Notes: a model not told the origin generated them from the sequence alone. Shown: positions 24,841-33,915, counted from the first letter of the stretch. The stretch: DNA of 45,127 bases from Candidatus Halobeggiatoa sp. HSG11 (GCA_030378105.1 JAUCGL010000019.1:1-45127), one strand, 5' to 3'. Program-made: numbers and translations.

Positions 24841-25077
24841 TTATTTATCTATACCATAAAGATAATGGTCGTGGTTCTTGGCAAAATCTTTAATTCCAGT
24901 TTCGACAGCATATTGTTCTATGTTTTCTAAAAATTCTATCCAAGAATCATTTGATTCCATATTTTCAGCAGTTTTTGTAAATTCGGCTTCTTTATTAAAA
25001 TTTTCTTCTGTATTTTTAATATATTGTTGTAATTGTTTTGGGGATAAATTATCTGGGACATTAATTGTTATTTGCAT
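24841..25077 (-). CDS. Antitoxin of the PIN toxin
   Basis: I take the ATG at 25077 as start because AAGGAACA sits just before it. That gives 78 aa starting MQITINVPDNLSPKQLQQYI; the earlier in-frame start at 25107 lacks such a site. The N-terminal strand-helix is typical of small DNA-binding antitoxins. The acidic C-terminal part (WIEFLENIEQYAVETGIKDF) would bind the toxin. It is the upstream gene of a two-gene operon with the PIN toxin. The function is assigned by context. Confidence 0.72.
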   Translation of the reverse strand: MQITINVPDNLSPKQLQQYIKNTEENFNKEAEFTKTAENMESNDSWIEFLENIEQYAVETGIKDFAKNHDHYLYGIDK

Positions 25078-25163
25078 GGATTGTTCCTTTTTATGTTTGA
25101 TATTCAATGATTTTAAGACTTAAGATAGTGGTTAGTTTTCCGTTAGTGATTTGTAGATTTTTA

Positions 25164-25280
25164 TTGTCAGAATCAGAATTTACAGGATTATAGAATTTCC
25201 AGAATAACGGCAAAAGGCAAGAGTGATTTTTTGGTTTTTAATTCTGTTAATTCTTAAATTCTGTTAATTCTGATTCAAAC
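25164..25280. repeat. Imperfect palindrome of AATTCTG units
   Basis: GTCAGAATCAGAATTTACAG at the left pairs imperfectly with CTGTTAATTCTGATTC at the right. AATTCTGTTAATTCT occurs twice in tandem near 25240-25270. It lies between the antitoxin gene and the 3' end of the large secreted protein gene and may act as a bidirectional terminator or be a small repeat. Confidence 0.45.
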
Positions 25281-25290
25281 AAATAAGTGA

Positions 25291-27378
25291 TTAATTAAAA
25301 CAATACCATCCTTTACCTTTTTCACCATCAACACAAACGCAAATAGCTGCTTGTTGTATATTTGTATTTGGTTCACTTCTTGGGTATTTTGCAGCAGTTA
25401 TCGTTCCAGCTTTACAATTACTTTCTTCTAAAAATGCTTTATCTGCTGTATCATTCTCAATTCCTACTCCATAACTATTTAGTTGCTTAACTTGTCCCTC
25501 AAAAGAATGTGCTTTTATATTACCAGCCACTTCTAATTTAGCTTTTGGGTCTGTTGTACCAATACCAACATCAGCATTTATTGATACCCTTCCTAAGGAA
25601 TGAGCATCACCATTTTGGATAAAAAGCATTGGGTTTGAAGAATAATCATCTCCTTGAACAATAAATTGAATTTCTGCAACTTTACTACCATCTTTAAATC
25701 TTAAATATGGGTTTCCTACATCTCTTGTTAATAATAAACCAGTATTATTATTGTCATGATGAATATGTAACTTTGATTTTGGATTTGTCGTACCAATTCC
25801 AACATTCCCATCCTCCGAAACACTAACCGCATCCGTCAACAAAGCCGCCTTCTTTAGTTTTTCCAAAGTAGTAGGAACCTCATCTACAGAACTACTTGAA
25901 ATAGAAGAATTAGCTGTAAAATTGCTAATCTCAGTCATAGGCCGAACTGAAACAGAATCCACCATTGTTTTTAGTTCATTTTTTAAAGTTAGCTTATCAA
26001 CTACATTCAATCCTCTACCAACAATACGAACTTCCTGACCTTTAGCAGACCTTTTCTTAGATTTATACTCATGAAATTCATCATCATTAGCAAAATAACC
26101 GTTATTAATTTTATCCTCAATTTGTTCAGTTTTCTTGCTATCTTGGTTAATTTTATCTGATGAATATCCATAATCAGTATTAAAACCAACCTTAGTATTA
26201 TTTTTAACACTAGCTATTCCCAAATCAGCTTCAACTGAGGTATCAGAACTAACACTCATACTAGCATTAAAATCATGCTTTTTACGTTTATAATTACTAT
26301 TCATACTTTCAACTGCATTTTTATTACGATTATATGCTTCCTTAATAACCTTATTAGCAGTTTTATAATCAGTTGCATTTTCAAGCTGTTCAGAAACTTC
26401 CCAAACTAAAGTTATTGGCTTAAAATCATCCATAGACAAACCAATACCTTCAAGCAATTTATTTTCTAATTTCTGAGCTTCTTGTAAAGAACTAATTGTA
26501 ATATCTTGTTCTAACTGAGTTAATCTATCAAAAATTTCACGACCTTTACTATCAATCTTATCTGCAATACCCGGGTCTTCATAATCAAAAACACTGGCAC
26601 GTTTAGCCACTTGAGTAAAAAAATCCTGTATTTGTTGGGCATCAAAATATTCAGCCCCACTACCCTCTAAACCCATATCCCTATAAACTTCTTTAACATC
26701 TTCAAGTTTCCATTTTAATATTTTTTGCTGTAAATTCATTGCATTAAAATATACCTTAAAAGTAAACTGAACACCATCAGGAGAATCTAATATACTCTTA
26801 AAAGTATCATTAACCACAATTGGGACAAATAATGAAAATGGATGCTTCTTATTCAACTTAAATCTAGTTGTTGTTACATTCGCATTTGGCAAAACAACAG
26901 GCTTAATAACATTATTCAAACGCTCAGGGAGATTATTTGGAACAATTTCTACCATACCATGTGTCATTGGTTGAATTTGATTTAACTTAAACTCATGACC
27001 ATACTGATCATTAATTCTCTGCAAAGCCTGTTCACGAATACGATCAGCTACCGCCTCAATGTAAAACGTATATTTTACTACTCCATCTTGTTTTAACTCA
27101 CGATCATCATATGGGCTTCCATGCTTTGGAACTAATCGTAAAAAAGGAGCAACATAAAATGTCATCTTAGCAAAATCTTTTGCACCATTTGTTCCTCCTG
27201 TATTTTGAACAGATTCAAAAACCTTAAACTCAGTTCTTTCTTCTGTATAAGCATCACGCCCCATGATTGGCTCTTGAGCGAGAACAACTTTACTACCTTT
27301 ATTAGGTTTATCAGAATCCGCACTAAATCCAACCGATGCCGACAACAACAAAACTAACGCAAATATGTTTTTTAACAT
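25291..27378 (-). CDS. Large secreted protein with tail-fibre-like VGIGTT repeats
   Basis: This 695-aa protein has a clear signal peptide (MLKNIFALVLLLSASVGFSA-DSD) and AGGAG at good spacing. Residues 25-330 are a mixed domain I do not recognise; 270-370 are helical. Residues 370-480 are polar, with a beta-rich run (FNASMSVSSDTSVEADLGIASVKNNTKVGFN). The C-terminal 170 residues contain two repeats typical of phage tail fibres and bacterial adhesins: GNVGIGTTNPKSKLHIHHD and ADVGIGTTDPKAKLEVAGN. A Cys-rich tail (CKAG, CVCVDGEKGKGWYCFN) replaces the usual S74 peptidase chaperone. It is probably exported and possibly surface-attached. It is transcribed in the same direction as the ClpP-like and small secreted genes upstream. 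Confidence 0.75.
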   Translation of the reverse strand: MLKNIFALVLLLSASVGFSADSDKPNKGSKVVLAQEPIMGRDAYTEERTEFKVFESVQNTGGTNGAKDFAKMTFYVAPFLRLVPKHGSPYDDRELKQDGVVKYTFYIEAVADRIREQALQRINDQYGHEFKLNQIQPMTHGMVEIVPNNLPERLNNVIKPVVLPNANVTTTRFKLNKKHPFSLFVPIVVNDTFKSILDSPDGVQFTFKVYFNAMNLQQKILKWKLEDVKEVYRDMGLEGSGAEYFDAQQIQDFFTQVAKRASVFDYEDPGIADKIDSKGREIFDRLTQLEQDITISSLQEAQKLENKLLEGIGLSMDDFKPITLVWEVSEQLENATDYKTANKVIKEAYNRNKNAVESMNSNYKRKKHDFNASMSVSSDTSVEADLGIASVKNNTKVGFNTDYGYSSDKINQDSKKTEQIEDKINNGYFANDDEFHEYKSKKRSAKGQEVRIVGRGLNVVDKLTLKNELKTMVDSVSVRPMTEISNFTANSSISSSSVDEVPTTLEKLKKAALLTDAVSVSEDGNVGIGTTNPKSKLHIHHDNNNTGLLLTRDVGNPYLRFKDGSKVAEIQFIVQGDDYSSNPMLFIQNGDAHSLGRVSINADVGIGTTDPKAKLEVAGNIKAHSFEGQVKQLNSYGVGIENDTADKAFLEESNCKAGTITAAKYPRSEPNTNIQQAAICVCVDGEKGKGWYCFN

Positions 27379-27412
27379 AACAATCTCCTATAAAAATTAT
27401 TATAAATTTAAC

Positions 27413-27706
27413 TTAAACATAATCAAGATTTTTTAACACTGACTCCGGATCAACCTGAACAAGTTTTAATAATACCTTTGCTGGCCCAGTTGGATGACTA
27501 CTTCCTTGTTCCCAAGTTTCAATAGTTTGTACATTTACCCCAATTAAATTTGCAAACATTGCTTGAGAAAATTTTATATGTTCTCGGATAGCTTTAACAT
27601 CCGGATCATCAAACTCATATCGATGTGAAGCCTCAATCTCACCACGCATTATTTTTCCAGCTTCTTGAACACTAGACATTAATTCATTAAAAGATTCATT
27701 GTCCAT
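27413..27706 (-). CDS. HigA/NadS-type antitoxin (XRE helix-turn-helix)
   Basis: The ATG at 27706 gives 97 aa starting MDNESFNELMSSVQEAGKIMRGE. The frame extends further only through a TTG without a ribosome binding site. The C-terminal helix-turn-helix is KFSQAMFANLIGVNVQTIETWEQGSSHPTGPAKVLL, and the N-terminal part resembles NadS antitoxins. TTGGAG inside the toxin's last codons serves as its ribosome binding site. The 5' end overlaps the toxin gene by 11 bp, and the toxin-first order is typical of HigBA. Confidence 0.88.
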   Translation of the reverse strand: MDNESFNELMSSVQEAGKIMRGEIEASHRYEFDDPDVKAIREHIKFSQAMFANLIGVNVQTIETWEQGSSHPTGPAKVLLKLVQVDPESVLKNLDYV

Positions 27707-28022
27707 TTTTAAACTCCAACTCAACAAGCTTTTTAAGAGTTGATAATTGCTCTTGAGTTAAATCACTACATTCATTTTTTGCATATGCAAACAACATATA
27801 AATTTGAGCATTATTCGTTGCCCAATAATAAATTACACGAGAACCGCCTCGTTTACCTCTACCACTTCCAGTCCAACGAATTTTACGAATACCACCACTA
27901 CCTTGAATAATTTTCCCTGTATCCGGTGCATTTACAAGTATCTCTTGAAGTTTACGATAACTTTCATCAGTCATCAAACTATTAATTCTCCTAGTAAAAA
28001 TAGAAGTTTCAATAATTACCAT
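27696..28022 (-). CDS. HigB/RelE-family toxin
   Basis: This 108-aa protein has the RelE/HigB-2 fold signature: SYRKLQEILVNAPDTGKIIQGSGGIRKIRWTGSGRGKRGGSRVIYYW, then QIYMLFAYAKNECSDLTQEQLSTLKKLV. The conserved basic run and the aromatic strand (RVIYYW) are present. Such toxins cut mRNA on the ribosome. It precedes and overlaps its antitoxin. The pair sits between two secreted-protein genes of the same strand and probably stabilises or has invaded that cluster. Confidence 0.9.
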   Translation of the reverse strand: MVIIETSIFTRRINSLMTDESYRKLQEILVNAPDTGKIIQGSGGIRKIRWTGSGRGKRGGSRVIYYWATNNAQIYMLFAYAKNECSDLTQEQLSTLKKLVELEFKNGQ

Positions 28023-28069
28023 ATTTTAAGTATATATTTAATTTTAAACTAAGATTATAACTTAATAAA

Positions 28070-28453
28070 TTAACTAGCAACACATTGGTAATAGTCAGCC
28101 AAAGCCTGCCAAAATTGCCGATTTTTAGGATTTTCTTGAAAAATAAACAACAGAACATTTTCCGCAGTTCTTAAACGTAACTTTAACAAACTCTTATTTG
28201 CATTTTGCAACTTATCCCAATCGGTAGTTGAAATACTTATAATTGTATCGGTTAAACTACCACCAGCCAAAGTAATCAAAGGACTCCAACTCATCAACGT
28301 ACCAAGATTACCAAGGATTGCCTCTTCCTCCTGAACCTGCTTCAACATCTTATATTCTTTCTCAGTAAACTGAATATCCTCCAAAGTTGGACCTTCACAA
28401 GCTGCAAATGCTTGTCCTGCCAAACATAAAACCAATATAACTCTTATCACCAT
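28070..28453 (-). CDS. Small secreted protein of unknown function
   Basis: The ATG at 28453 is preferred because TAGGAG lies just upstream; an ATG at 28477 is also in frame. The 127-aa product begins with a signal peptide (MVIRVILVLCLAGQAFA-ACEGP). The mature part is mostly helical: EKEYKMLKQVQEEEAILGNLGTL, then a Gly-Ser turn region, then NKSLLKLRLRTAENVLLFIFQ and FWQALADYYQCV. Two Cys, one near each end, could form a disulfide. No family is recognised. It directly follows the ClpP-like protease gene (about 35 bp), so they probably form one operon. Confidence 0.72.
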   Translation of the reverse strand: MVIRVILVLCLAGQAFAACEGPTLEDIQFTEKEYKMLKQVQEEEAILGNLGTLMSWSPLITLAGGSLTDTIISISTTDWDKLQNANKSLLKLRLRTAENVLLFIFQENPKNRQFWQALADYYQCVAS

Positions 28454-28488
28454 AAATCTCCTATGTGCAGCTGGCATAACACAAAACT

Positions 28489-29898
28489 TTAACGAAAATA
28501 ATTATAAGGATTATACAAATAATAAACGTCTAAAGGGCTTAGGTTGGGCAGCTTAACATAACTATTACCTTGAGAATCTATCTTTTCTTCTTTCGCAAAA
28601 ATAAATATATCCTCTTCAGCTTCTTCCATATCAATCGGTCTACGATTAAAAGAAGTATCTCTTATATCTTTAACTATAGTATCTACCCATTTTATTTTAA
28701 TGGCATTATCACCAAATTCTTGCCAATTTCCAGAAGAACTACTTGCATACATCTTTTTTACAAAATCATCCATAGTAATGCCCATCTTATCTGCCACTGG
28801 CTGCATAACCCGCTTAGTCCACTCCTTACCAATCTCCAACTCTTCCTCTATCTGAGTGCGATTACCAAACATAAAACTCATCATTTGGTGATGAACAATA
28901 ATAGCATTTGGATAAGCAAAAGAACGATCTGCCAAAGAAGTGATTATTGCTGCCATACTCGCAGATAATGCCTTAACCACCACATATACTGGAGCTTGAC
29001 TATTTTGCATAGCCTCTAAAATTTTAGAACCCTCCATAACCGAACCACCATAACAACGATCTATAACTAAGAAAATTGGATACTCAGAATTTTTATTATT
29101 AAAATAATGAATTCGTTCATTAACATATTCAGCAGTTCCCGGAAAAATAACCTCATCCAATTCTATTCTTCTATCACTTATAGTCAAATGACCATCAACA
29201 AATGGGTCTTCCAAATATTGAATAGGCTTATTAACCTGATCTTCCCACATTTCTTTCTGATCTCTTTCCGCAATTTTTTCACCTAATTCTTCAATTCTAA
29301 TAGTACGTTTACTACGCTCATACTCCAGTTTGGTCATTTCAAAGTTTAACAAAGTAGCTTCCAATTGAATTTTTAGTTCTTCATGCTTGTTTTTTTCAGC
29401 TACAATGGAGTTTTTCATAGCCAGTTGTTCACGTTCTTGTTCCAAAGCCAAAAACATTTGTTTCTTTTCATACTCATGGATTTGACTTTCAAGTTCTAAC
29501 CGAGTTTTCATACCCTCTAAGTTGGAAACAAGTTGCTGACGTTTCGCTGTTTCCAGCTCATTTTCTAATAACAGTTTCTCCTTTTCAGCAATTAATTTTG
29601 CCAATTTTTCTTGGTTCTGTTCAGCCACAAGTTCATTTTGCAATTGCAGTTTATCTTTCTCTTTACTTAACTGCATTAACTCTTTCTGATGTTGTTCAGC
29701 TTGAATCACATTTTGAGTGGAAAGTATTGCATTTTGCAATTTAAGAAGATCATATTGTTTTTTTAATTTTTGAATTTCTGGGTCATCATCTACTATAGTT
29801 GCAATAGATTTAACCGATTCTTTAGGTTTCTCATTAACATCCTGTGCAATGATATTACTAGCAAAAATTAACAAAAATAGAGCGAGATATTGTTTCAT
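28489..29898 (-). CDS. Exported coiled-coil protein with a C-terminal ClpP-like serine protease domain
   Basis: This 469-aa protein has a signal peptide (KQYLALFLLIFASNIIAQ). A long charged coiled coil follows (about residues 40-220, rich in E, K, Q, L). The C-terminal domain (about 245-440) is ClpP/SDH-like: IFLVIDRCYGGSVMEGSKILEAM, then ALSASMAAIITSLAD with the nucleophile Ser near 312, and AIIVHHQMMSF with the catalytic His near 337. ClpP proteases are normally cytosolic and depend on AAA unfoldases; an exported ClpP fold on a coiled-coil stalk is unusual. It probably acts in the periplasm or at the membrane. It is first in a same-strand cluster with two other secreted proteins. The substrate is unknown. 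Confidence 0.8.
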   Translation of the reverse strand: MKQYLALFLLIFASNIIAQDVNEKPKESVKSIATIVDDDPEIQKLKKQYDLLKLQNAILSTQNVIQAEQHQKELMQLSKEKDKLQLQNELVAEQNQEKLAKLIAEKEKLLLENELETAKRQQLVSNLEGMKTRLELESQIHEYEKKQMFLALEQEREQLAMKNSIVAEKNKHEELKIQLEATLLNFEMTKLEYERSKRTIRIEELGEKIAERDQKEMWEDQVNKPIQYLEDPFVDGHLTISDRRIELDEVIFPGTAEYVNERIHYFNNKNSEYPIFLVIDRCYGGSVMEGSKILEAMQNSQAPVYVVVKALSASMAAIITSLADRSFAYPNAIIVHHQMMSFMFGNRTQIEEELEIGKEWTKRVMQPVADKMGITMDDFVKKMYASSSSGNWQEFGDNAIKIKWVDTIVKDIRDTSFNRRPIDMEEAEEDIFIFAKEEKIDSQGNSYVKLPNLSPLDVYYLYNPYNYFR

Positions 29899-29925
29899 AA
29901 TTATTTTCCAAATATTAAAATTTAA

Positions 29926-31659
29926 CTAACGAAGTATTTTATCACCGACATCTTCTAACATTTTAGTCATATCCTTTGTACAAAGAGGGGTACTAAAATA
30001 ATAACCTTGAATTATTTCACATTTTTGACTTTGTAAAAATTCAAGTTGTTCTTGAGTTTCAACTCCTTCTGCAATGACATACAAACGTAAACTATGTGCC
30101 AAAGCAACAATTGCTTTAGTTATAGCAGCATCATCATTATCTGCTGGAATATCTTTAACAAAAGAACGATCAATTTTTAAACTATTAACCGGAAAACGTT
30201 TCAAATAACTTAAAGAAGAATATCCGGTACCAAAATCGTCAATCGCAATTTTTATTCCTATTGAACGTAATTCAGTTAATAATGATATGATGTTGTTTAT
30301 TTCATCACCTTCTTCAGCCATTAATATACTTTCTGTCAATTCCAGCTCTAAATAAGTTGGATCAAGTTCACTGTAGGTTAAGGCATCTTTAATTGTTTGT
30401 AATAAATTAGGGGATTGAAACTGCTTACTTGACATATTAACAGATATTCGTAAAGGAGGAAAGCCTGCTTGTTGCCAAATTTTATTTTGTTTACAGGCAG
30501 TTCGTAATACCCATTCGCCAATTGGAATTATCAGGCCCATTTCTTCAGCAACTGGAATAAATGTAGTTGGTGAAACTAGCCCCAATTCAGGATGTTGCCA
30601 ACGAATTAAAGCTTCCATACCTATTATTTTACCAGTATCTGATTCTACTTGAGGCTGGTAATAAACTTGTAATTCGTTTTGAGATAATACTTTACGTAGT
30701 TGATTTTCTAAAATTAGTCGCTTCAAAGCAACTTCATTCATTGTAGTAGTAAAAAATTGATAGGTATTTTTACCACTTGTTTTGGCCCTTGATAAAGCAG
30801 TATCAGCATTTTTAAGTAAAACTTTTCCATCTGTTCCATCGGCTGGATAAACACTTATTCCCATACTTGAAGTTACAACGATTTCATGAGAATTAAGCGT
30901 TATCTGGCGACTGATGTTATCCAACAAACATTGTGCCATTTCACTGACATCTTTAACAATGTTATCGGTTTCAAACATCACAATGAATTCATCGCCACCA
31001 ATTCTTGATACTGTTGCTCCAAGCCTTTCAACTATTTTAGTTAGCCGTTGCCCAATTATTTTGAGCATGTTATCCCCAGTTTCACGCCCTAACGAATCAT
31101 TGATTATTTGAAAACTATCTAAATCAAGAGCTAACACGACTACATTTTGTTTGGTACGTTTTGCACTACTTAAAGTTTGAGTTAATCGTTCCAACAATAA
31201 ACTTCTATTAGGCAAGCCAGTTAAAGTATCATAGTTAGCTAAGTAGGCAAGCTTTTCTTCGGTTTCTACTAAACGACGATAACGATTTAAACGAGTTATA
31301 GTACGAATACGAGCTCTTAATTCAGCTCGATCATAAGGCTTACTCATAAAATCATCAGCTCCAGATTCGATTCCACGTAAACGTGATTCACGATCATCAA
31401 GAGCTGTCACCATCACAACTGGTAATTCTGCTAGTCGAGGATTAGATCTCAAACGTTGACAAACTTCAAATCCGTCCATGCCCGGCATCATAACATCAAG
31501 TAGCATTAAGTCGGGAGATGACTCTACAGCTTTTTTTAAACCTTCTTCACCGTTTTTGGCAAACTCTAGTTTATAACCTTCAGTCGATAGTAAAACCTCG
31601 ACAGTATAGCGAGAAACTAGTTCGTCATCTACAATTAAAATTGTACTTTGTTCTGACAT
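29926..31659 (-). CDS. Response regulator with GGDEF and EAL domains
   Basis: The ATG at 31659 gives 577 aa; the frame extends two codons further to a TTG. A REC domain (residues 1-125) has DD near the start, phospho-Asp in LMLLDVMMPGMDGFE and Lys in SKPYDRAE. A GGDEF domain follows with an intact SRIGGDEFIVMF near 220. An EAL domain has EALIRWQHP near 346 and DDFGTGYSSLSYLKRFP. Both catalytic signatures look intact, so it may make and degrade c-di-GMP under phosphorylation control. It lies 9 bp after a single-domain REC gene, so the pair is one operon, probably with one sensor kinase encoded elsewhere. The output is likely attachment versus motility, which is inference. Confidence 0.95.
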   Translation of the reverse strand: MSEQSTILIVDDELVSRYTVEVLLSTEGYKLEFAKNGEEGLKKAVESSPDLMLLDVMMPGMDGFEVCQRLRSNPRLAELPVVMVTALDDRESRLRGIESGADDFMSKPYDRAELRARIRTITRLNRYRRLVETEEKLAYLANYDTLTGLPNRSLLLERLTQTLSSAKRTKQNVVVLALDLDSFQIINDSLGRETGDNMLKIIGQRLTKIVERLGATVSRIGGDEFIVMFETDNIVKDVSEMAQCLLDNISRQITLNSHEIVVTSSMGISVYPADGTDGKVLLKNADTALSRAKTSGKNTYQFFTTTMNEVALKRLILENQLRKVLSQNELQVYYQPQVESDTGKIIGMEALIRWQHPELGLVSPTTFIPVAEEMGLIIPIGEWVLRTACKQNKIWQQAGFPPLRISVNMSSKQFQSPNLLQTIKDALTYSELDPTYLELELTESILMAEEGDEINNIISLLTELRSIGIKIAIDDFGTGYSSLSYLKRFPVNSLKIDRSFVKDIPADNDDAAITKAIVALAHSLRLYVIAEGVETQEQLEFLQSQKCEIIQGYYFSTPLCTKDMTKMLEDVGDKILR

Positions 31660-31668
31660 AAGCAATGG

Positions 31669-32022
31669 CTATAGAAGTTTATTTATGACTTTGCACAAAT
31701 CGTCACGTTTAAATGGTTTAGACACGATATCAGAGGCTCCTAATTCTAAACAACGAGTTTTAGCAATTGGATCATCCCAACCAGTAACCATTACTATTGG
31801 TAAATCATTAAAATCAGCTCGTAAAAGGCGACAAACCTCAAAACCGTTCATACCTTTCATCATCACATCTAGCAGAACTAAATCTGGAATTATGGCATAA
31901 GCTCTTTCTAAACCTTGTTTACCATTTTCAGCAAATACCAAAGTGTATTCTGACTCTAATAATGCCTCTATAGTACGGCGAGAAATGATTTCATCATCTA
32001 TGACTAAAATAGTTGCTTGCAT
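31669..32022 (-). CDS. Single-domain response regulator (REC)
   Basis: This 117-aa protein is a bare receiver domain: IDDE acidic pair, phospho-Asp in LVLLDVMMKGMNGFE, Thr in VMVTGWDD and Lys in SKPFKRDD. It has no output domain, so it relays phosphate or binds a partner, as CheY-like proteins do. It is close in sequence to the REC domain of the downstream GGDEF-EAL protein (DVMM.GM.GFEVC.LR), suggesting duplication. The next 280 bp upstream are AT-rich with no gene. Confidence 0.93.
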   Translation of the reverse strand: MQATILVIDDEIISRRTIEALLESEYTLVFAENGKQGLERAYAIIPDLVLLDVMMKGMNGFEVCRLLRADFNDLPIVMVTGWDDPIAKTRCLELGASDIVSKPFKRDDLCKVINKLL

Positions 32023-32304
32023 AATTATTTGAAGATATTTTTAATGAGATTATATTAATCCAGTCTCCATGTTATTTATGAATAACATAATGCTTGAAAA
32101 TTTGGCATGGTTAAGACAGTTTAAGAAGGTCCAAAAGCCTTAAACTTTTGGATAAAGTATGATGGTTATCTCACATATTTAGTCAATATCATTAAAGAAT
32201 TGTGGAATTTAAAGCGAAGTTTCATATTAGCAAAAGCTTAATAAAACAGATACTTTGAACAGCAAAACTTTAATGACAGTTAATATGTGAGAAGTAAGAA
32301 ACAA

Positions 32305-32667
32305 CTATTTAACAGTAGTATACTTGGATAAATTATCAGTTGCAACTTCTGTGTTTTTTTCAACCCAAGCGGATAGTTTATCCTTAACATCGACAAGTTC
32401 GCTTGCAGTTTGACGTGCATTTTCTGTCAATTTAGTGTTAAACTCATCGAATAAACGAGATTGGGCAGCAACCATATCTTGAATGTCTTTAGTTCCATCC
32501 ATACTTTCTAGTTGTTTAGCACCACCTTCCATATACAGGTTCATCATTTCCATTTGACGTTGAGTTAAACGAGTCATGGCATTAGTATTGATTTCACCTA
32601 ATTCTTTAATTGCGTTAGTAGTTACTTTGTTAAGTTCAGCCCATTGCTGAATCAGATCATTTTGCAT
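32305..32667 (-). CDS. phaP: Phasin family protein
   Basis: This 120-aa all-helical protein matches the phasin_2 type: LIQQWAELNKVTTNAIKELGEINTNAMTRLTQRQMEMMNLYMEGGAKQLE, then ARQTASELVDVKDKLSAWVEK. Phasins coat polyhydroxyalkanoate granules in the cytoplasm and control their size and number. It lies about 70 bp after phaB on the same strand, with AGGAAA before its ATG. PHA storage is common in large sulfur bacteria. Confidence 0.87.
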   Translation of the reverse strand: MQNDLIQQWAELNKVTTNAIKELGEINTNAMTRLTQRQMEMMNLYMEGGAKQLESMDGTKDIQDMVAAQSRLFDEFNTKLTENARQTASELVDVKDKLSAWVEKNTEVATDNLSKYTTVK

Positions 32668-32735
32668 GGTATTTATTTCCTATAAAAAGTTTTAAGATTT
32701 AAACTCATTAATAAGTAAGTATTTAATGGAGTTTT

Positions 32736-33470
32736 TCAACCCATGTGCATGCCACCATTTATAGCAATGTTAGCACCAGTAATAAAACCAGATTCTTCAG
32801 CCGCTAAAAATGTCACTACTCTTGCAATTTCATCTGGATTACCTAAACGCCCTACCGGAATCTGACTGACCATAGATTGTACAACTTTTTCACCCATAGC
32901 AGCAACCATTGAAGTGTTGATGTAACCAGGGGAAATAGTATTAACAGTTATGCCTTTGCGAGCCGATTCTTGAGCTAATGCCATAGTAAAACCGTGCATA
33001 CCAGCTTTAGATGCTGAATAATTAGCTTGACCAATTTGTCCTTTTTGACCATTCACAGAAGAAAGGTTAATAATTCGTCCAAACCCACGCTCCCGCATTC
33101 CAGTTATAACTTGTTTGGTGACATTAAATACACTATCCAAGTTAACTCGTAATACTGCATTCCATTGATCTGCTGTCATTTTATGCATAAAACCGTCTTT
33201 GGTTATACCAGCACAATTAACTAAAACATCAATTGGGCCAAGTTTTTCTTCAGCTTCTTGTACCATTTTAGTAGCAGCATCAAAGTTTGACACATCTCCT
33301 TCAGCAATAGCAAAGTCAAATTTTGCATATTTAGCTTGCCAACCTTCACCATCATCAACTCCGCGCAACCAAGAAGCAGCAACTTTATGACCGGAGTTAG
33401 CTAATGCTATGCAAACTTCGGTTCCAATGCCACCAGTTCCACCGGTTACTAGTGCAACTCTATTAGTCAT
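32736..33470 (-). CDS. phaB: Acetoacetyl-CoA reductase PhaB
   Basis: This 244-aa short-chain dehydrogenase has the NADP-binding GGTGGIGTEVC near residue 9, NCAGIT, the catalytic Ser (NLSSVNGQKGQ) and YxxxK (ANYSASKAG near 151-155). The PhaB-typical C-terminus reads GFITGANIAINGGMHMG. It reduces acetoacetyl-CoA to (R)-3-hydroxybutyryl-CoA for polyhydroxybutyrate synthesis. A strong AGGAGGATAA ribosome binding site precedes the ATG. It is followed by a phasin gene; phaA and phaC are not in the window. FabG is the alternative, but the GMHMG end and the phasin neighbour favour PhaB. Confidence 0.93.
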   Translation of the reverse strand: MTNRVALVTGGTGGIGTEVCIALANSGHKVAASWLRGVDDGEGWQAKYAKFDFAIAEGDVSNFDAATKMVQEAEEKLGPIDVLVNCAGITKDGFMHKMTADQWNAVLRVNLDSVFNVTKQVITGMRERGFGRIINLSSVNGQKGQIGQANYSASKAGMHGFTMALAQESARKGITVNTISPGYINTSMVAAMGEKVVQSMVSQIPVGRLGNPDEIARVVTFLAAEESGFITGANIAINGGMHMG

Positions 33471-33600
33471 TTATTATCCTCCTAATTAAAAAAAGTTTAT
33501 TGTAGCACATATTTTAATAATTGTAGTCACTTCTAGTAAGAATATTTTTTTAAGGTAGTTCTACATAAAGCAATTAGGATTTGCACATATTTAACCATTC

Positions 33601-33915
33601 GGTAGTCCTGCAATATGTAGTATTAATCTACTAGTTTTTTGAAACCTAGTAGTTTTTTTTGAAGCCATCACTACTGTAGACATCTTTCCTAAATAACTGA
33701 TGTTTGACGCAAAGAGCATTTTAATTAATTTGTTCCATAGGTTTCACCTATGGCTATTCAAGTGTGAACCCCGTTGGGGTTGTTTTAACTATCCTGAAAG
33801 GATTGAGTGAATAGCCACCGATGAAATCGGTGGAATATAAAAGCTTTTTGCGGTAAGATTAGTTAATTAAGTATATATACTTATTTAGGAAAGATGTCTT
33901 TTCTATAGGATTACC
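33601..33915. mobile_element. Family B MITE split by a family C element, with 8-bp target duplication
   Basis: Family B ends (GGTAGTCCTGCAATATGTAG at 33601, TTCTATAGGATTACC ending at 33915) enclose about 93 bp of B sequence. A complete 222-bp family C element (33678-33899) is inserted between CATCACTACT and TTCTATAGG. The exact duplication AACCATTC flanks the whole unit at 33593-33600 and 33916-33923. Confidence 0.88.
33678..33899. mobile_element. Family C element, complete copy
   Basis: This 222-bp non-coding unit has inverted ends AGACATCTTTCCTAAATA and TATTTAGGAAAGATGTCT. Internal perfect or near-perfect hairpins include CCATAGGTTTCACCTATGG, AACCCCGTTGGGGTT and CCACCGATGAAATCGGTGG. It is the reference copy for the fragments at 168-284 and 20554-20751. 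Its multi-hairpin structure could fold strongly in RNA. Confidence 0.85.

Noticed and set aside
25291-27378. Prophage interpretation of the tail-fibre-like protein
   Set aside because: The protein has a signal peptide and no phage structural, packaging or integrase genes surround it. The VGIGTT repeats also occur in cellular adhesins.
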